NCBI GenBank assembly: GCA_964457585.1
Contig: CAYWFU010000062.1
Coordinates: 1-18,629, forward strand
Source: CAYWFU01 sp964457585
GTDB taxonomy: Bacteria; JACRDZ01
Direction: 5' to 3'
Length of the DNA stretch: 18,629 nt
Position numbers and translations under genes: made by a program. Under the pieces are notes generated by a model, which saw nothing but the letters and a program-made list of their open reading frames with translations, searched no databases and was not told the DNA's origin. Below, piece after piece: positions 7,758 to 15,281 of the stretch; within the stretch, counting starts at the first letter, position 1; each line of letters starts with the position of its first letter.

Positions 7758-8777
7758 ATGGAAAAAATGAATTCATTTAAAAAAAAAATAGAAGAAATTT
7801 TTTTAAAATTAAAACCGTATCTTACCCGAGAACATATTCTTGGTATTTTAATAGCTATGTTATTAGTTGTGGCATTATTAGCAGGAATAATAATCTGGAT
7901 TTTTTCTATTGGAGGGGAAGTTATAGAGACTCCTAATTTAATTGGTCTGGATACTCTATCCGCATTAGAAGTTATGACGCCTTATGGATTGGGATTGAAA
8001 ATTGAAGGGCAGGTTTACAATAATAAATATCCTAAAGGTTATATTGTGCAGCAGGATCCGGAATATGGAGAAAAGATTCGTAAAAATAGAGATTTAAAAG
8101 TAATAATAAGTAAAGGCACGGAAATGGTAAGTATACCCAATCTAATAGGAATACCTACCAGACAGGCTAAAGTAGTACTTCAGCAAGCAGGGCTTATTAA
8201 AGGTGATGAAGCTCAAATAAATTCAAGTGTATTCCCTATGAACAGAATAATCGCTCATACACCGGCTCCAGGTACATTGGTAAAAAGAGGTATTAAAATT
8301 AATATGCTTGTAAGTTTAGGTCCACCAAGAAATGTATTTATGATGCCTGACTGTGTTGGGAACACTATTTCTCAGATAGAAAAAAATTTAAATGAATCAG
8401 GACTTTTAGTAAATGAAGTAAAATATGAATATGACCCAAAATTACCTGATGGGACTATTATAAGTCAAAATCCGGTATTTGCTATGCCTGTAAAAGAAGG
8501 TGACAATATAAAATTTAAAGTTACACGGCGTGAAGTTTTCTCAGATAAAAATAAATTGACAAAATATGCAGTATTATATTATATTCCTCCTATTGGTATA
8601 CTCAAAAAAAATGTAAAAATTATAATTGAAGATTTGAAAGATACCTCACGGGAAGAAGTTTTTTCGGATCAAAAAACAGAGCCGGGTCAAAAAATTCAAT
8701 TAGTTGTACCTATTGGCGAAAAAAGTAGAGCAAGAATTTATCTTGATGATGAATTAATTGAAGAAAAAAATTTTTAG
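7758..8777 (+). CDS. Membrane-anchored PASTA-repeat protein, no kinase domain
   Basis: A 339-residue protein: short cytoplasmic N-terminus, one TM helix (about 27-51), then three extracytoplasmic PASTA domains (about 54-119, 123-188 and 193-257), each opening with a P-N/D-x-x-G motif (TPNLIG, IPNLIG, MPDCVG) and ending in VSLGPP-like strands. A fourth domain (258-339) looks beta-rich and is not recognised. PASTA domains bind peptidoglycan fragments, usually on Ser/Thr kinases (PrkC/Stk) or PBPs, but no kinase domain is present here. It lies between rsmB and rpe, the position where many Firmicutes keep prkC, so it may be a kinase-less relative of that locus. It could monitor or bind cell wall. 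M4 (7767) is an alternative start; the ribosome-binding site is weak. Confidence 0.85.
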   Translation: MEKMNSFKKKIEEIFLKLKPYLTREHILGILIAMLLVVALLAGIIIWIFSIGGEVIETPNLIGLDTLSALEVMTPYGLGLKIEGQVYNNKYPKGYIVQQDPEYGEKIRKNRDLKVIISKGTEMVSIPNLIGIPTRQAKVVLQQAGLIKGDEAQINSSVFPMNRIIAHTPAPGTLVKRGIKINMLVSLGPPRNVFMMPDCVGNTISQIEKNLNESGLLVNEVKYEYDPKLPDGTIISQNPVFAMPVKEGDNIKFKVTRREVFSDKNKLTKYAVLYYIPPIGILKKNVKIIIEDLKDTSREEVFSDQKTEPGQKIQLVVPIGEKSRARIYLDDELIEEKNF

Positions 8778-8786
8778 GATAATCTT

Positions 8787-9440
8787 ATGAAAGAAATTTC
8801 AGCCTCATTGCTTTCTGCTGATTTTGCGTGTTTGAGTGAACAGGTAAAAAAAGTGGAATCAGCAGGAATAAAATATTTACATTTTGATATTATGGATGGA
8901 CATTTTGTCCCAAATATAACTATGGGACCAATGGTAGTTAAATCACTGCGCAATACTAGTTCATCAATTTTTGATGTGCATTTAATGATTAATAATCCTG
9001 ATAAATATATAGAAATATTTAAAGAAGCAGGCGCTGATATAATTACAGTTCATTATGAAGCAAGTGTTCATCTGCATAGAACCATTCAACTGATAAAAAA
9101 GGTAAAAGCTCTTGCAGGAGTTTCAATTAATCCTGCCACTTCATTGGAATTACTGGAATATATTTTACCGGAAATCGATTTGGTTCTTATAATGAGCGTA
9201 AATCCTGGATTCGGGGGACAGGAATTCATAGAGACGAGTTTGGATAAAATCAAAGCTTTGCGAAAAATAATTAATAAAAAGAAATATAATATAAAAATTG
9301 AAGTGGATGGCGGTATTAATCTTAAAACTATTAAAAAAACAGCTGATGCCGGTGCGGATATTCTTGTCGCGGGAGCCGCAGTTTATCAGAATGGAGATCC
9401 GGTAAAAGCGGTTAAGGAATTAATGAGTAAAATAAATTAG
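8787..9440 (+). CDS. rpe: Ribulose-phosphate 3-epimerase
   Basis: Interconverts ribulose 5-phosphate and xylulose 5-phosphate in the pentose phosphate pathway. The length of 217 residues is standard. The TIM-barrel active site is complete: SLLSADF with S10, HFDIMDGHFVPN with H32 and D34, FDVHLMI with H65, MSVNPGFGGQ (136-145) and EVDGGIN with D174, plus the phosphate-binding DILVAGAAVY. TAGGA lies before the ATG, 9 bases after the PASTA gene, so it is co-transcribed with it. A composite palindromic repeat begins at the base directly after its stop codon. Confidence 0.95.
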   Translation: MKEISASLLSADFACLSEQVKKVESAGIKYLHFDIMDGHFVPNITMGPMVVKSLRNTSSSIFDVHLMINNPDKYIEIFKEAGADIITVHYEASVHLHRTIQLIKKVKALAGVSINPATSLELLEYILPEIDLVLIMSVNPGFGGQEFIETSLDKIKALRKIINKKKYNIKIEVDGGINLKTIKKTADAGADILVAGAAVYQNGDPVKAVKELMSKIN

Positions 9441-9498
9441 GCTCGATAAATCGAGCAACTACAATGCAATATGTTTGTAGTTGCCCAATTCATTGGGC
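9441..9498. repeat. REP/BIME-like pair between rpe and mreB
   Basis: Two inverted hairpin units. The left stem GCTCGATAAATCGAGC (9441-9456) is followed by AACTAC. GTAGTT (9477-9482) is followed by the right stem GCCCAATTCATTGGGC (9483-9498). Each half is 22 bases with GTAG at the foot of the stem. The segment 9457-9498 is identical, in reverse complement, to 18213-18254. Confidence 0.85.
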
Positions 9499-9510
9499 AT
9501 AAAATATAAT
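9481..9510 (+). promoter_or_regulatory. Candidate mreB promoter at the repeat edge
   Basis: TTGCCC (9481-9486), which lies inside the right half of the palindromic repeat, and TATAAT (9505-9510) are 18 bases apart. Transcription would begin about 18 bases before the mreB ATG, with GGAG at 9526-9529 as ribosome-binding site. The -35 match is only 4 of 6. Confidence 0.35.
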
Positions 9511-9534
9511 CTTTCAAATTCCTATGGAGATAAA

Positions 9535-10584
9535 ATGTTATTTGATTCTTTATTTGGACTTTTTTCTAATGATATAGCAATTGATCTGGGAACAGCTACA
9601 ACTCTGGTTTACGTTCGAGGACAGGGTATTGTGCTGCGTGAGCCATCGGTTGTTGCCATTCAAAAAGGCGTTAATCAGGTACTTGCTGTGGGAAGCGAAG
9701 CAAAACGAATGCTTGGCAGAACTCCAGGAAATATAGTGGCAATACGTCCTATGAAAGATGGCGTTATTGCAAATTTTGAAGTTACAGAAATGATGCTTCG
9801 TTATTTTATTACTAAAGTGCATGACCGCAATACTCTTATTCGTCCAAGAATTATTGTTGCTGTGCCGTCCGGGATAACAGAAGTGGAAAGAAGAGCAGTC
9901 AGAGACTCTGCTTTACATGCTGGAGCGCGTGAAATTTATTTAATCGAAGAACCAATGGCTGCGGCAATCGGCGCTGGACTACCTATTAACGAACCTGCAG
10001 GAAATATGATTGTTGATATAGGCGGCGGAACAACAGAAGTTGCTGTAATTTCACTGGGTGGAATTGTATACAATCATTCTGTCAGAGTTGGCGGAGATGA
10101 AATGGATTCTGCTATTGTGCAGTATATCAAACGAACATATAATCTTCTTATTGGCGAACGAACTGCAGAAGAGATAAAAATAAATATCGGATCAGCTTAC
10201 CCTGATCTTGAAAAACTGCGAAATAAATCAATGGAAATTAAAGGGCGTGACCTCGTGGCTGGCATACCTAAAACATTAATCATTACACCAGATGAAATCC
10301 GCGAAGCTCTAAGCGAACCTATTTCAGCAATAGTTGAAGCGGTTAAAACAACACTGGAGCGTACTCCTCCGGAATTAGCATCAGATATTGTTGACAGAGG
10401 TATTTTTATGGCTGGGGGGACATCTCTTTTGCACGGGCTGGATATTCTATTACGCGAAAAAACAGGGCTTCCTGTAAATTTAGCTGATGATCCAATGCTA
10501 TGTGTGGCACTGGGAAGCGGTAAAGTATTGGATGAATTAGACACTCTGAAAAAAGTATTAATTATTACTCATCGCGAAGAGTAA
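9535..10584 (+). CDS. mreB: Rod-shape-determining actin homologue MreB
   Basis: MreB polymerises on the inner face of the membrane and directs lateral wall synthesis. From the ATG at 9535 the protein has 349 residues, the usual length. The N-terminal amphipathic stretch MLFDSLFGLFSN is typical for membrane binding. ATPase motifs: DLGTATTLVYV (17-27), EEP at 138-140, DIGGGTTEVAV (161-171) and AGGTSLLHGLD (293-303). GGAG sits five bases before this ATG; an upstream in-frame TTG at 9481 lies in the repeat and is not a credible start. mreC and mreD do not follow. The gene ends four bases before a convergent response-regulator gene. Confidence 0.96.
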   Translation: MLFDSLFGLFSNDIAIDLGTATTLVYVRGQGIVLREPSVVAIQKGVNQVLAVGSEAKRMLGRTPGNIVAIRPMKDGVIANFEVTEMMLRYFITKVHDRNTLIRPRIIVAVPSGITEVERRAVRDSALHAGAREIYLIEEPMAAAIGAGLPINEPAGNMIVDIGGGTTEVAVISLGGIVYNHSVRVGGDEMDSAIVQYIKRTYNLLIGERTAEEIKINIGSAYPDLEKLRNKSMEIKGRDLVAGIPKTLIITPDEIREALSEPISAIVEAVKTTLERTPPELASDIVDRGIFMAGGTSLLHGLDILLREKTGLPVNLADDPMLCVALGSGKVLDELDTLKKVLIITHREE

Positions 10585-10600
10585 TGAATCAATTTTTTTT
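10561..10600 (+). terminator. Probable rho-independent terminator after mreB
   Basis: ATTACTC (10564-10570) and GAGTAAT (10579-10585) form a stem with an 8-base loop, extendable by ATT/AAT across a one-base bulge. Eight T residues follow at 10593-10600. The stem includes the mreB stop codon. It would also separate mreB from the convergent response-regulator gene. Confidence 0.55.
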
Positions 10601-11638
10601 CTTTACAGTATTATAAAAAATAAATAATATCTGTTCCTTAAATATTAATTCAACAATTAATGGATCAAATTGACTACCTGTTCCATTTTTCAGCTCAGAT
10701 ATTATTTTATCCATAGAAAGTGCTTTTCTATAGGGTCTATCGCTCATCATTGCATCTATAGCGTCTGCAATAGTAATTATTCTCGCTGCCATAGGGACGT
10801 TGTCCGCTTTTAATCCTTTTGGGTATCCGCTACCATCATATTTTTCATGATGATAAAGAACAATAGGGACTATTTCTTCCAGAAAAGGAACAGCATTGAC
10901 AATCATTGCTCCAATTTCAGGGTGTTCCTTAATTTTTTCGTATTCTGCAGTGGTAAGTTTGCCTGGTTTTCCTAAAATCACTTCTTCAATACCAATTTTA
11001 CCTATATCATGAATAATACCCCCATATCTTATTTTATTTTTCATATTTTCTGATATACCTAATGCATCAGCTATTATAACCGCTAATTTTGTAACATGGT
11101 CCGAATGATCAAATGTATAATGATCTTTTGCATCGATAGCTCTTATCAATGCTTTAACCGTACCTTCATAAGCGCGTATCAGCTCTTGCTGTGCTTTGGT
11201 TATTTCGCTTTCAAGTGATCTTGTTTTATATATTAATTCTTCTTTTTCCTGAATAGAAGCTTTTTTTGTCCGATTCTTCTGCAAACCTTTTTCAACAACA
11301 TTCAAAACTGCATCCTTATCAAAAGGTTTCATAAGATAATCAAGAGCGCCCAGTTGTACAGCATTACGCGCAGAGTCAATACTTGCATATGCTGTTAATA
11401 ATATTACTTCTGTATCAGGATGCTTTTTCTTTATCTCTCTTAAAACTGCTATTCCATCCATATCCGGCATTTTTATATCAAGAACTACCAGATTAATAGG
11501 ATATTGAAGCATTAAATTAAGCCCTTCCTGCCCGCTGCTTGCAGTGTGTACAAAATATTTATCTTTTAATACCATTTTAATAGACACTCTTGGGATTAAT
11601 TCATCATCAATTATTAAAATATTATCATCTTTACTCAC
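10589..11638 (-). CDS. Response regulator with HD-GYP c-di-GMP phosphodiesterase domain
   Basis: REC domain followed by HD-GYP output. Residue numbers count from an in-frame ATG at 11659. REC: NILIIDDE with the acidic pocket at D18-D19, VVLDIKMP with phospho-acceptor D61, LLTAYA with T89 and LMKPFD with K111. A coiled linker (about 130-165) leads to HD-GYP (about 166-335) with HSDHV, GIIHDIGKIG (H217, D218), HHEKYDGSGYP (H270, H271, G278-P280) and ADAIDAM; all hallmark residues are present, so it should hydrolyse cyclic di-GMP. The GTG at 11638 is preferred as start because AAGGTGAT precedes it at ideal spacing (349 residues); the ATG at 11659 lacks a ribosome-binding site. It lies downstream of the histidine kinase, its likely partner, across a palindromic repeat. 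Confidence 0.93.
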   Translation of the reverse strand: MSKDDNILIIDDELIPRVSIKMVLKDKYFVHTASSGQEGLNLMLQYPINLVVLDIKMPDMDGIAVLREIKKKHPDTEVILLTAYASIDSARNAVQLGALDYLMKPFDKDAVLNVVEKGLQKNRTKKASIQEKEELIYKTRSLESEITKAQQELIRAYEGTVKALIRAIDAKDHYTFDHSDHVTKLAVIIADALGISENMKNKIRYGGIIHDIGKIGIEEVILGKPGKLTTAEYEKIKEHPEIGAMIVNAVPFLEEIVPIVLYHHEKYDGSGYPKGLKADNVPMAARIITIADAIDAMMSDRPYRKALSMDKIISELKNGTGSQFDPLIVELIFKEQILFIFYNTVKKKN

Positions 11639-11675
11639 GGATATCACCTTTTTATACATTTATGCTTTTAATTAA

Positions 11676-11731
11676 GCCTGATAAATCAGGCAACTACAAA
11701 AATTTCAATGTAGTTGCTCGATTTATCGAGC
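11676..11731. repeat. REP/BIME-like pair between kinase and regulator genes
   Basis: Left unit: stem GCCTGATAAATCAGGC (11676-11691) then AACTAC. Right unit: GTAGTT (11710-11715) then stem GCTCGATTTATCGAGC (11716-11731). The downstream flank TTTCAAATTCCTGTAC (11733-11748) resembles the flanks of the copies ending at 9498 and starting at 17933. The element separates two genes of one apparent operon. Confidence 0.85.
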
Positions 11732-11770
11732 GTTTCAAATTCCTGTACTTTAAATTATTCGCAAAAAACT

Positions 11771-13807
11771 TTAATTTCTTAACTTATTTCTTCTTTCAAC
11801 AGGTAATTTTATTACAAAAGTATTACTGCCATTTTCACTTTTTACGCTAAGATCCCCTTTGTGTTCTTCAATAATTTTCTGGCATAGCGAAAGATTTAGT
11901 TCTGAATTAAAATTATCCAGATCCAGATTTGGAAGTGCTTGCGGAAGATTTTCCTTGCTATCTAAAGTATTTTCAATTTCCTGTCCTTCATATTTAATTG
12001 AAATTTCCACAAAAGGTCTGTTATCCAGCATAGTATCAGCGCTAAGTGTAATTGATGTTCCCTCCGGAGTACTCTCAATAGCGTTTAAAATCAAATACGT
12101 AATAGCTTTTGCAATGTGTTTTTTATCTACATTAATAAAAATTGATTTTTCAGCGTTTAGTTTTAAAAATTTATGTGAGGGAGGAATGTTTTTTGAAATA
12201 TAATTCATAGATTCATCAATAATCTGATTAATATCTTCCTTACTAAAGCAATATTCAGATTTGCTTGAAAAAGTTATTAATTTATCAATGAGAATATCTA
12301 TTTTCTGAATTGATTGAGAAACCACTGTTGTATAAAAATTATTAAGTTCCTCATCCTTATATTTATCATAAATAAGCTGCGCATAGGTAGAGATTGAAGT
12401 CATAGGAGTTCTGATTTCATGAGCAATCTTTGCCATAAATTTATTAATTGTTTCCAGTTGATCGGTTTTTCGTTTTTCTTCATCCAATCTTTTAGTATCG
12501 GATAAATCATTAAATACAATTCCGGCTCCAACCGGGGTTGCTGATTCATCAAGCAATCTATAACTATTTATCCCGATGGGTAAGCTATCCGGCATAATTG
12601 CAACTTCAAATCTTTTATAAGAATTGCCTGTAGACATTGTTTCGAAAAGAATATCCCCTAATGGGGAAGGTAAATTTCTTAAATCCTGTCCTATTATTTC
12701 TTCCGAATTTAAATTTAAAATTGTTCCTGCCTGCTGATTGAAAATAGTAATTTTTTCTTCTCTATTTATGGCAATAACACCGCTATTCATGCTTGTAAGA
12801 ATATTTTTTGCAAATTCCTTTTGATACCATATCTGGTAATACAAATCTATATCTTTTACTGCTGCCGCAAGATAATTGCATAGAACATAAATTATTTCAA
12901 GTTCATCACGATAAAATGGTTCTTCTGTAATTTTATTTTCAATATTGAAAATACCTATTAATTTCCCCTTATGCGACATTGGAAAAGAATAAATACATTG
13001 CAGAAGATCCATTTCGGATTTTATTTCCAGAGATTCTGCATCAGCGGGATTAAATGGTTTCTGCTTTATCCTGCCGGTCTTGGAAAGCCATGCGGCAAGC
13101 GCACTGTCTTTTTTTATAACAACATTATCTGCGACATAAGGATCAAGCCCCCAATGCGATTTGACTTTAAATCCTTCTTTTTCCAGAAGCATTATCGACA
13201 TTTTGCTTACACGCGTAATCTCCATTACCGAGTCAATGAAATGATTAAATAATTCCCGCATATCAAAACTGGCGGTCAATGTTTTAGCAAAATTAACAAG
13301 AGCTTTTTTTTGTAAAAATCTTTCCGATGAAAACATTTCAGATTCAGATTGTTCATTATTTATTTTTTGCGCCGGATAAGAACCTGATTCATTTTTTATG
13401 GCTGCTGTGAGATTGTTATCTTTTGTTTGTTTTAGTAAATTTATTACTTTTTTAAACATTTGTTTTTCAATCGCACGTTCAACTAAACCGGAAAGTTCAA
13501 AATTTATAGATTGAACATCAACATAACCAAAAACACTTTTTGGTAAATTCTCCTGAGTGAATTTATTAAGTTTTTCAGAGGTAATTAGTATAACCATATT
13601 ATCATCAAACTTTATTAAAAAATCATCTAATTGCGATAATTTATATGTATCTGTGTCAATAAGAAGCAAACTAACCGGCATATCAATTCGTAAATGTTCA
13701 AATTTATCTATTGTAGTTAAAGGATACACAGTATAACCTTTAAGAGCTTGTTTAACTTCAGGAATAATTATATCTTCACTGTTACTCAATAGCGCTAGCA
13801 GTTCCAT
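11771..13807 (-). CDS. Histidine kinase: pseudo-receiver, GAF, PAS, HisKA, degenerate HATPase
   Basis: A 678-residue cytoplasmic sensor kinase with no TM segment. Residues 1-115 look like a CheY-type fold (SLLLIDTDT, D51) but lack the acidic pocket and the conserved Lys, suggesting a pseudo-receiver. A GAF domain spans about 165-320 and a PAS domain about 330-440 (MNSGVIAINREEKITIFNQQA). HisKA has the H-box AHEIRTPMTSI with H463. The HATPase N-box is normal (LILNAIEST, N575), but the G1 box reads KYEGQE where D-x-G-x-G is expected, the Asp being replaced by Tyr607, and the G2/lid region is divergent. Autokinase activity is therefore doubtful. The ribosome-binding site AAGGAGG lies in a 31-base segment duplicated before the gene at 14483. 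It probably signals to the HD-GYP regulator. Confidence 0.9.
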   Translation of the reverse strand: MELLALLSNSEDIIIPEVKQALKGYTVYPLTTIDKFEHLRIDMPVSLLLIDTDTYKLSQLDDFLIKFDDNMVILITSEKLNKFTQENLPKSVFGYVDVQSINFELSGLVERAIEKQMFKKVINLLKQTKDNNLTAAIKNESGSYPAQKINNEQSESEMFSSERFLQKKALVNFAKTLTASFDMRELFNHFIDSVMEITRVSKMSIMLLEKEGFKVKSHWGLDPYVADNVVIKKDSALAAWLSKTGRIKQKPFNPADAESLEIKSEMDLLQCIYSFPMSHKGKLIGIFNIENKITEEPFYRDELEIIYVLCNYLAAAVKDIDLYYQIWYQKEFAKNILTSMNSGVIAINREEKITIFNQQAGTILNLNSEEIIGQDLRNLPSPLGDILFETMSTGNSYKRFEVAIMPDSLPIGINSYRLLDESATPVGAGIVFNDLSDTKRLDEEKRKTDQLETINKFMAKIAHEIRTPMTSISTYAQLIYDKYKDEELNNFYTTVVSQSIQKIDILIDKLITFSSKSEYCFSKEDINQIIDESMNYISKNIPPSHKFLKLNAEKSIFINVDKKHIAKAITYLILNAIESTPEGTSITLSADTMLDNRPFVEISIKYEGQEIENTLDSKENLPQALPNLDLDNFNSELNLSLCQKIIEEHKGDLSVKSENGSNTFVIKLPVERRNKLRN

Positions 13808-13833
13808 AATTAAGCCTCCTTATTTTTTTATCA
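13803..13833 (-). promoter_or_regulatory. Translation leader, copy 1 of an exact duplicate
   Basis: 31 bases that include the first five bases of the kinase gene and AAGGAGG eight bases before its ATG. They are identical to 14479-14509. The sequences on either side differ between the copies. Confidence 0.8.
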
Positions 13834-13873
13834 ATTTTCATATTTGACACTTTGTTCCTTTTAAATCTATAAT

Positions 13874-14212
13874 TTATAATAGATTATTCTCTTCCAAAAA
13901 AATTATTGATTCATTAACAAATTCATGCAATGATTTCCTCATATCAATAAATATATGTGAATCAGGATTATCAAAAGGATGACAATGGTATTTACCGCCT
14001 TCAGAGTCATACCCATACAATCGTCTATTTTTAAATACAAGAGCAAGATTAAGTTTATCTTTCTCATTATTTCTATATATTTGTATAAAAAGGTCATTAT
14101 CTATTAATAATTTTAAACTAATGATATTTTCAGTCCTATCTATTTCAATAAAATTTAGATTATATTTGTCTGCAACTTCACCTACCTCTTTAATAATTTT
14201 ATTGATTCCCAT
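13874..14212 (-). CDS. Possible TumE-like (DUF6516-like) toxin
   Basis: A 112-residue soluble protein. The middle and C-terminal part (DLFIQIYRN, KLNLALVFKNRRLYGYDSEGGKYHCHPFDNPDSH) resembles the DUF6516/TumE toxin family as I recall it: beta strands, then an aromatic/basic segment and a His-rich H-x-H-P-F-x-N-P-x-x-H motif (H76, H78, H86), followed by a helix. Its start overlaps the end of the 94-residue gene upstream by 14 bases, an arrangement typical of antitoxin-toxin pairs. The assignment rests on motif memory and on gene pairing. Without a profile search it could equally be an unrelated conserved hypothetical protein. Confidence 0.5.
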   Translation of the reverse strand: MGINKIIKEVGEVADKYNLNFIEIDRTENIISLKLLIDNDLFIQIYRNNEKDKLNLALVFKNRRLYGYDSEGGKYHCHPFDNPDSHIFIDMRKSLHEFVNESIIFLEENNLL

Positions 14213-14483
14213 CCATAAGTTCCTTCAATTTTTTTTCGATTGTTTTTATTCCATCAATTGCAAGTTCCCATTCCTCTGCATTAGATTCAACTTCAAAACT
14301 ATAGTTCTCTTTTTTTACAATATTTTTTTTTTGAAACTCTTCAAAATTCATACCATATTTTTTATTACAAACATCATCTATCATCCTATAGCGGGTAAGC
14401 CTTCTCTTATAATCCCTTTGAATGACTTCTTTAAGCTCATTCTCTGGCATTTCATCTATTTGTTTTTTCAGAATAGCCTCCAT
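14199..14483 (-). CDS. Putative antitoxin partner of the TumE-like protein
   Basis: A 94-residue, mostly helical and highly charged protein. KKYGMNFEEFQKKNIV (about 42-57) followed by SFEVESNAEEWELAIDGI (62-79) resembles the small proteins usually encoded just before DUF6516/TumE genes. No DNA-binding motif was recognised. AAGGAGG lies eight bases before the ATG, within the duplicated leader. A TATAAT-like -10 box (14516-14511, minus strand) would give a leader of about 20 bases, but no good -35 is seen. It is the first gene of a pair with the 112-residue gene, overlapping it by 14 bases. Confidence 0.55.
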   Translation of the reverse strand: MEAILKKQIDEMPENELKEVIQRDYKRRLTRYRMIDDVCNKKYGMNFEEFQKKNIVKKENYSFEVESNAEEWELAIDGIKTIEKKLKELMDGNQ

Positions 14484-14509
14484 AATTAAGCCTCCTTATT
14501 TTTTTATCA
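14479..14509 (-). promoter_or_regulatory. Translation leader, copy 2 of an exact duplicate
   Basis: Identical over 31 bases to 13803-13833. It contains AAGGAGG at the same distance from the ATG and extends five bases into the coding sequence. The 152 bases upstream (14510-14661) are very AT-rich and hold no recognised gene. Confidence 0.8.
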
Positions 14510-14661
14510 CATTATATTAATATTAACACTTTTATAATTTTTTTCAAATTTTATTTTTATTTTTTTGATTTTTAATTTCATTCGGGTATGTATAGAAAGG
14601 GAATATCAACATGGAAGCTTTTGTTTTTATCTGCTTTTTTAAAATTTGCCAAACTCAAGTA

Positions 14662-14940
14662 CTAATTTATTCTTGATGATACTTTATCATATACATCTTT
14701 ACGATGACCTATTTTTAAAATAATTATTTGGTTATGATCAATTCTATAAATAATTCTATAATCTCCAACACGTAATTTACGATGACCTTTTAAACTTTTA
14801 CGTAAAGGTTCACCAAAAAGAATCGGGTCATGTAATAATCGTTCTTCTATGGCTTTACATATAGTCTCTTTTATATTTTTAGGAATTTCAGGTAAATCAT
14901 ATTTTAAAATATCTGGATGATAAATTAGTTTATATATCAT
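14662..14940 (-). CDS. relE: RelE/ParE-family mRNA interferase toxin
   Basis: A 92-residue RelE-superfamily toxin, a ribosome-dependent mRNA endonuclease in characterised relatives. The family signature is clear: YKLIYHP at the start, IEERLLHDPILFGEPLRKSLKGHRKLRVGDYRIIYRI (32-67), then ILKIGHRKDVYD (74-85). Basic and aromatic residues expected at the active site are present (K51, R54, R57, R62, R66, H79, R80, Y84), so it appears intact. Its ATG overlaps the stop of the upstream antitoxin gene by one base (TAATG), consistent with translational coupling. The closest subgroup is probably RelE/StbE-like, so the symbol is used in the broad sense. Confidence 0.9.
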   Translation of the reverse strand: MIYKLIYHPDILKYDLPEIPKNIKETICKAIEERLLHDPILFGEPLRKSLKGHRKLRVGDYRIIYRIDHNQIIILKIGHRKDVYDKVSSRIN

Positions 14941-15170
14941 TATTCAGACCATATTTTTTTATGGGATAATCCATGTTTTTTGTTGAAAGTTTTTTCTCTT
15001 TTGTTTGCTTCTCCTACCCAATAATCATCTTCACAAAATCGAAGTGCTTCTTTAATTAAATCCCTTGCTTTTAAGGATAAGGAAATATCCTCTTTATTAG
15101 CAAGACATTGTATAGCTTGATATAATGATGCTTCTAATACTATATTTAAACGTGGATTTTTAGTAGACAT
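14940..15170 (-). CDS. Ribbon-helix-helix antitoxin partner of RelE
   Basis: A 76-residue protein with an N-terminal ribbon-helix-helix pattern: beta strand RLNIVLEASLYQ (7-18), then two helices with SLSLKARDLIKEAL (30-43). The charged C-terminal tail (YWVGEANKREKTFNKKHGLSHKKIW) is the expected toxin-binding segment. It is encoded directly before the RelE-type toxin with a one-base overlap. GGAGGTGAG sits eight bases before the ATG, a strong ribosome-binding site. RHH antitoxins repress their own promoter, and an 18-base imperfect palindrome lies between the promoter boxes upstream. Confidence 0.82.
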   Translation of the reverse strand: MSTKNPRLNIVLEASLYQAIQCLANKEDISLSLKARDLIKEALRFCEDDYWVGEANKREKTFNKKHGLSHKKIWSE

Positions 15171-15196
15171 ATATTTTTCTCACCTCCATGGATATA

Positions 15197-15225
15197 AATG
15201 TATCACTTATGACACACCATGTCAA
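15197..15225 (-). promoter_or_regulatory. Promoter with operator-like palindrome for the antitoxin-relE pair
   Basis: On the minus strand, TTGACA (15225-15220) is 17 bases from TACATT (15202-15197). The spacer carries an imperfect palindrome, TGTATCACTTATGACACA on the plus strand (15199-15216), with half-sites TGT(A/G)TCA. A dimeric RHH antitoxin binding there would block the promoter. Confidence 0.6.
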
Positions 15226-15281
15226 GAGAAATATTAAAAGAACAGAGATACCTCAAAAAAAAATTAACCACAGAGTTGATA

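Noticed and set aside
9481..9534. In-frame TTG extension of mreB by 18 codons
   Set aside because: It lies within the palindromic repeat, lacks a ribosome-binding site, and MreB proteins normally begin at the amphipathic segment encoded from 9535, which has GGAG upstream.
12971..13252. Plus-strand open frame within the histidine kinase gene, and similar antisense frames elsewhere
   Set aside because: They overlap well-supported conserved genes on the other strand and have no recognisable domain or ribosome-binding site.
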